Assembly (NCBI RefSeq): GCF_002994745.2 | Contig: NC_037090.1 | Span: forward strand, 34,371,501 to 34,435,500 | DNA length: 64,000 bases | Direction: 5' to 3' | Source: Rosa chinensis | Taxonomy: Eukaryota > Streptophyta > Magnoliopsida > Rosales > Rosaceae | Notes under the pieces: generated by a model | Told to the model about the DNA's origin: nothing | Seen by the model: only the letters and a program-made list of their open reading frames with translations | The model's database searches: none | Shown: positions 59,057 to 64,000 of the stretch, one piece after another | How the letters are laid out: the number at the start of each line of letters is the position of its first letter | Position numbering within the stretch: position 1 is the first letter of the stretch | Position numbers and translations under genes: made by a program

Positions 59057-59280
59057 TGTTGTAGAACAATAGAAAAGAGAGGATAGAGATTCAACAGAAG
59101 TTGTTGTGTATTCCATTGATAATAGGGGCATCTATTTATAGAGGATTACAAGCACAATACTATTGAGTACAAGGAATCCTATTCTAATTCAGACTAGGAT
59201 ATCTAGAAGATTCTACCTCTATTCCAATTGGGATACATAAATCTGTTTGGACTAGGCACACTAATTTACGATTTCCGTCA
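59057..59280 (-). mobile_element. Copia 3' LTR (224 bp)
   Basis: On the reverse strand it starts TGACGGAAATCG after the polypurine tract AAGAGGGAGTGT and ends TTCTACAACA (TG...CA). A TATA-like TCTATAAATAG lies near 59135. It belongs to the reverse-strand Copia remnant to its right. Confidence 0.8.
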
Positions 59281-60840
59281 ACACTCCCTCTTGTGTTGTC
59301 CGAACATGTCATCGATAGTGCTCCTCACGTTGTTAAAAACCTTGTAAACTAACAAAAATCTAGTGGAATAAAAATAATAACCTCGGTCAAATGGGAAAAA
59401 GAGTACAACACGTACACCCTTCACATTTTGAGATCAAAACAGGTAAACATCGAGCCTCCCTTGTATGTCAACGTCCCCCCCTGATGGCAGTGATCCTGGG
59501 ACTTCAGATAATTTCTGTAAACCAATATTTTTCACATGTTTCTAGAATGTGGATATAGGCAATGACTTAGTGAATAAGTTTGCCATATTTTCCTCAGATC
59601 GAACTTGATACACTTTGATCTTGAGGAGACTTTGTTGTTGCTGATATATTGTAGAATAATTTAGGCGATATATGCTCAGTGTTGTCGCCCTTGATGAAAC
59701 CTTATTTAATTTGTTCAATGCAAGCTGCATGGTCCTCAAAAATGCACGTAGGAAGTTCATTTGTGCCAGATTTCAAACCACATGTTTCTCGAATATGCCT
59801 AACTATGGATCTAAGCCATATAGATTCACAAACAGCTTCATAAAGGGGTATAATCTCTACATGATTCGAAGAAGTAGCAACAAGAGTCTATTTAGTAGAC
59901 CTCCAAGATATCGTGGTGTTTCCCATGGTAAACACATAATTGGTTTGGGAACGACCTTTATAGTGGTTAGAGACGTACCCGACATCAGCAAAACCCACCA
60001 AAACATCGTTTGGATTTTGATGAGGAGAGGGGGTGCACCGCTGGTGGCGGTGATCGGTTTTTGAGATATGATGGGTCCGATTCCATCATATTATCTTTTG
60101 TTTTCTCTCTGTAGGGATAGAATATGGTCATATCTATCGTACCTTTTAGGTATTGAAAGATATTCTTTACACTCATCCAATGGCGTCGCATTGGCACAGA
60201 GTTATATCTAACTAACAAATTTATTGTGAATGAGATATTTGATCTTGTGCATTGTGCTAGGTACAATAATGCGCCTTTTGCAATTGGGATAGGGCAATTC
60301 AGCATCTCATCAACACGTCTTTGTCATCATCCTTAGGATGAAAAGGATCATTTTTAGGGTCAAAATTATGGACGATTATGAGAGTGCTAACAGGCTTGAC
60401 TTTATCTTCATTAAAGTGCCTAAGCATCTTTTGTGTGTAAGATGATTGATGAATCAAATTCCATAGGCACGGTGCTTAGTTCTAAACTGAGACAAAACCG
60501 TGTTTTCCCAAGATCCTTCATCTCGAAGTCAGATTTGAGTTGCTTTGTGGTTTCTTCTAACTCATCTAGAGTTCTAATTATATTTATGTCATCGACATAT
60601 GCCACTGCAATAGCAAACCTACAACTTCTTTCTTAATGAAAATGCATGGGCATAATTCATTGTTGACATATCCCTTTCCGATCAAGTAATCACTTAGACG
60701 CTAGCTTATACCACATCCGTATAGATTGCTTTAATCCATATAATGAGCTTTTTAATTTGATTGAAAACGCACTCTGTGGTCTTAGAGTTACTTGATTTGG
60801 GCAACGAAAATCCATGAAGGACTTTCATGTGGACTTTCCG
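59281..60840 (-). pseudogene. Copia pol 3' half (RT and RNase H), reverse strand
   Basis: From right to left: an SSNSK-to-LLDRKG region (60830-60640), the reverse-transcriptase catalytic AYVDDINII (about 60605), MKDLGKTRFCLSLEL, then ALLYLAQCTRSNISF and IFQYLKGTIDM (60300-60120). RNase H follows, ending in QVRSEENMANLFTKSLP (about 59600). It is broken by several stops and frameshifts. It starts abruptly at about 60840, where a copy of the same family on the other strand begins, so the two copies diverge from this junction. Confidence 0.85.
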
Positions 60841-61844
60841 ATCGTTAGGGGGAGATAAGAACACTAATGTTCAACAAGAACGACATGAATTGTCATGGTC
60901 TGTCCCCACTTTGTCTCATCTTGATCCCCGAACCGTTCAATCTGACATTGAAGTGTAGAGAATTCTAGATCTTCAAAACATAGCAGATTTGATGCCTGAT
61001 GTGTTTACTGATATCGCTAAATTGATGAAATCACATATACCTGCTGCAAACGTGCCTGCAAGGATTGATGTCCCTATAAAGAGAGGGCATGACGCCACCC
61101 TAAGAAGGATTGGGCATGGTTCCACCATCCCATATGGTGATGGCGTAGTGGCTCAGGCCTTGGTTGCTGCGAAGAAGCGCGGGATGCCCACAGGTTTAAT
61201 GGATTCTTGCCCAAGAAAGAAAGCGAGTTTGGCAAAAAATAATCTATTAATCATCGACACAAATAATCAGTCTCATGAGAATATTCCGGATTATGGTTAT
61301 GTCTAAGAGACATCATTGGGGGATGCTCCAATGTCAGTTCCAATTCCAGAGAATAGAGAGATCTCAATGAATTACATTAATGTACATGAGATGTTGAATA
61401 AAGATTCTATTATCCTTGATGATGCCTTTGCATATTCTGTTGCACAAGGAATTATATAACATGATGATATCGAACCTTGCTCTGTTGAAGAATGTCAACG
61501 AAGAGCAGATTGGCCTAAATGGAAAGATGCGATCTAGGCTGAATTGGGTTCAGTAACAAAGAGATAGGTATTTGGGTCGGTAACGCTGACACACTGAAGT
61601 GTAAAGCTTGTTAGCCATAAATGAGTCTTTGTTAGAAAGCTTAATGAGAAAAATGAGGTTGTAAGATACAAAGCCCGCCTTGTGGCTTAAGGTTTCTCAC
61701 AACACACTGGAATCTACTACGTGGAGACATATTCTCCCGTAATGGACGTTATAACATTCTGCTACCTTATCAGTTTGGTAGTTTCCAAAAAACTTGACAT
61801 GCAGCTTATAGACGTAGTTACAGCATTTCTCTATGGGGATCTAG

Positions 61845-61847
<3 letters not shown>

Positions 61848-61892
<45 letters not shown>
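61848..61892. repeat. (TA)n microsatellite inside the Copia RT
   Basis: About 22 TA units interrupt the Copia reverse transcriptase just after GDLD. Expansion of a short coding TATATA is the simplest explanation. Confidence 0.9.
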
Positions 61893-61895
<3 letters not shown>

Positions 61896-62931
61896 GTCCC
61901 AGATGGACTTCAACCAAAATCAAGTTACTCTAAACCATGAAGCTAGCGCGTTTTCAATAAGGTTAAAATGCTCACTATATGGATTGAAACAATTCAGACA
62001 GATGTGGTGACTACTTGATTGGGAAGGGATATGTCAACAATGAATTATTCCCATGCATGTTCATTAAAAGGACAAGTTCTGGATTTGCAATTGTAGTAGT
62101 TTATGTTGATTACATGAACCTAATTGGAACTCTATATGAGTTAAAGGAAACTGTTAAGTATTTGAAATCCAAATTTGAGCTGAAAGATCTTGGGAAAATA
62201 CGGTTTTGTCTCAGATTATAACTCGAGCACTGTAGTGATGGGATGTTGATCCATCAGTCAACATATACTCATAAAATATTAAGGCGCTTTAATGATGATA
62301 AAGTGAAGTCTGTGAGTACTCCCATGATTGGCCAAAGTCTTGAACCTGGAAAAGATTTCATCTAAAGGATGAGGACGAAGATGTGTTAGAGGCCGAAGTG
62401 CGCTATCTAAGTGTTACAGGCACGTTATTGTACTTAGGACAATGCTCAAGACGGGACATCTCATTCGTTGTGAACTTGTTAGCTAGACATAGCTGTGCAC
62501 CAACACGCCACAATTGGATTGGTATGAGGATAATCTTTCGATACTTAAAGGATATGATAGATATGAGTTTGTTTTATCCTTACAGAGAGAAAAGAAAGGA
62601 CGAAAGAATGAGACGGACCCCATTGGCCCAAGCATCGTCGTCCCTAACGCTGTGACCGGCCAAGGGTGGCCGGCGTCACCAACCTCCCTTACATTCAAAC
62701 AATGGTGATGTTTTGATGGGTTTTGCTGATGCAGGGTATCTCTTTGACCCTCACAAAGGTCGCTCCCAAACTAGTTATGTCTTCACCATAGGAAGCACTG
62801 CGATACCTTGGAGGTCTACAAAACAGACCTTTGTCACTCTACCTCTTCAAATCATGCAGAAATTATTGCTCTACATGAAGCTATGCGTGAATGCATATGG
62901 CTAAGGTCTATAGTTGGACACATTTGAAGAA

Positions 62932-63922
62932 ATTTTTTTGGAATTAGGGATCAACTAAGCTGCCCCAAATCTAGCCCAAAAGGCTGAACTTAGTACCTAC
63001 TAGTAAGTCTGATGGACAGGCCCAAACAGACAATAAGGAAACTTAATTTCCCACTAAGCTCAACAAGAGCCATTATAAGGAAATTAACCCTTGTAAAACA
63101 ACTGAAACAAAGGCCCAAAGAATAAGCCCAATCTAATACAGAAAACCTAGCTATTGCAGACCACCTCACGCTGCTGACCACACAGAGCCTCTGATGTGTT
63201 GCCGAAAGCATAACATCAAGTAGTTCCGTACTATATATATGATGCCAATCAAATCCCAAAACATAAATCATATAAAATCCAACAACCCAAGGGATAAGAT
63301 CCCTCAAAACAACACCATACTCTCCACCATAGAGACCCATACCAAGAAAGCGTCGTGGCTGCAGAAGGAGGACCGTGAACCAGAGCTAAGAACCAGAACC
63401 ATGGAGAATAAGGGGTGATGAACCCATGCGTGAGTACCCATACTCATCTAGGTAAGTGCCTTGCACTTTATCATCGCAGCCACCATAGCTTTCATGGAGT
63501 TTGGGAGTGAAAGGGGAAGAACTGTTTTGGGGTTGGGTAAACATTAATCTGGAAAGATGTGGGATTGATTGATAGAGAGAAAGAAAGAAAATAAAAGATG
63601 AGGAACAAGGTCCTCCCGATTTGAACAAAGCCAGAGAAGAACTGGACATAGCCAGAGATAACCACAAAGGGAGCAAAAACACCACAAAGGTGAGAGAAGA
63701 ACAGTAGTCTTTAGGATGCTGAAAGGGAAGAAGGAGTGACCTCCCCCAACTCTTGAGCCTTCAATCTAGATCCTGACCGATCAAGATTTGGGCAAAAGAG
63801 AAGGGGGAGGGGGGAGTTTCTTCTCAGATCTACCTTCTCTCTCTACTATTTAGAGAGAGAGGGTCTTGGGGTGTTTAGTAGTATCTCTTTAATCTTTTTG
63901 TTTGTCGTTTGAAGTCTTGCGG
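62932..63922 (-). mobile_element. 991-bp insertion with 9-bp TSD in the Copia RNase H
   Basis: TTTGAAGAA occurs on both sides (62923-62931, 63923-63931), and the Copia frame resumes exactly after it. The left boundary is A followed by seven T, as expected for a polyA-tailed retro-sequence inserted in reverse. No inverted terminal repeats were found, which argues against a MULE despite the 9-bp size. Reverse open frames of 99 and 116 codons (63386-63685, 62990-63340) have no domain I recognise. CT-rich leader-like sequence occupies its 5' part. Confidence 0.7.
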
Positions 63923-64000
63923 TTTGAAGAACTTGTGGTTTGAAGTCTACCATAGATGAACCTACATGCATTTATGAGGATAATGCAGCTTGTATTGAAC

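Larger units (their letters stand above)
60845..64000 (+). pseudogene. Copia pol remnant, forward strand, running out of the window
   Basis: The integrase-RT linker (60989-61306) contains RRIGHGSTIPYGDG and GLMDSCPRKKAS. RT blocks follow: WPKWKDAI (61509), YKARLVA (61668), YVETYSPVMDVITF, a TA-repeat expansion (61848-61892), VVVYVDYMNLIGT in place of the catalytic YVDD (about 62100, D changed to Y) and LKDLGKIRFCL. Then LLYLGQCSRRDISF, ADAGYLFDPHKGRSQTSYVF and RSTKQT lead to about 62922. After a 991-bp insertion the same frame resumes at 63932 with the tail of CGLKST and YEDNAACIE at the window end. Stops and frameshifts make it inactive. Confidence 0.88.

Noticed and set aside
62932..63922. 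Calling the 991-bp insertion a MULE because of its 9-bp duplication
   Set aside because: The ends are not inverted repeats, and one edge is a T run as expected for a reverse-inserted polyA tail.
1..64000. tRNA, rRNA or snoRNA genes
   Set aside because: No cloverleaf with A/B boxes and no rRNA-like segment was recognised by eye. A tRNAscan/Infernal run would be decisive.

Overview
This window is nuclear DNA of a flowering plant (eudicot). The genes have GT-AG introns, the intergenic DNA is AT-rich, and most of the 64 kb is nested transposable elements. The gene and repeat types would fit a Rosaceae genome, but that is inference. I find three apparently intact host genes: a 14-exon FCA-like RNA-binding protein gene (3812-8800, +), a three-exon group IIc WRKY gene most like WRKY48 (10347-11622, -), and a single-exon atypical bHLH gene like UPBEAT1 (48145-48591, -). 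They are unrelated regulators (flowering/RNA processing, stress transcription, root redox control). Nothing in the layout suggests that they work together.

Layout. 1-3540: repeat debris, then a reverse-strand gag-only Copia remnant with one short LTR and a primer-binding site. 3.8-11.9 kb: FCA-like and WRKY genes. 11.9-17.0 kb: small inverted-repeat elements and a polyA-tailed retro-sequence split by a Mutator-like (MULE) element. 16989-22566: a 5.6-kb probable Pack-MULE with a perfect 10-bp target duplication, carrying fragments of an F-box gene (SKIP17-like), an SKP1 gene and a PIN auxin-carrier gene, plus a 1.2-kb minisatellite and a long (GA)n. 22.9-34.5 kb: a decayed Tat-type Ty3/Gypsy element with an antisense ORF. 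A hAT element and a foldback element are nested in it, and it lies between two ~420-bp direct repeats. 34.9-37.3 kb: a decayed endogenous pararetrovirus segment (movement-protein and coat-protein regions), fused to a GC-rich fragment of unknown origin.

37.8-39.1 kb: a Harbinger-like element containing a MULE with a perfect 9-bp duplication. 41824-46463: a complete non-autonomous LTR element (TSD TGGAG) that keeps only a protease region, split by a 2.6-kb solo-LTR-like element (TSD ATAGA). 48.1-48.6 kb: UPB1-like gene. 51204-54243: a 3-kb inverted-repeat element holding a 260-bp foldback. 55193-58857: a second, opposite-strand copy of the solo-LTR family with two nested elements. 59057-64000: two decayed Copia copies pointing away from each other. 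The rightward copy is split by a 991-bp insertion with a 9-bp duplication.

The most notable points are the multi-gene-capturing Pack-MULE, which combines F-box and SKP1 pieces, and the FCA-like gene, whose frame has no AUG start but a CUG at the homologous start. All calls come from reading the sequence by eye; no database search was run.
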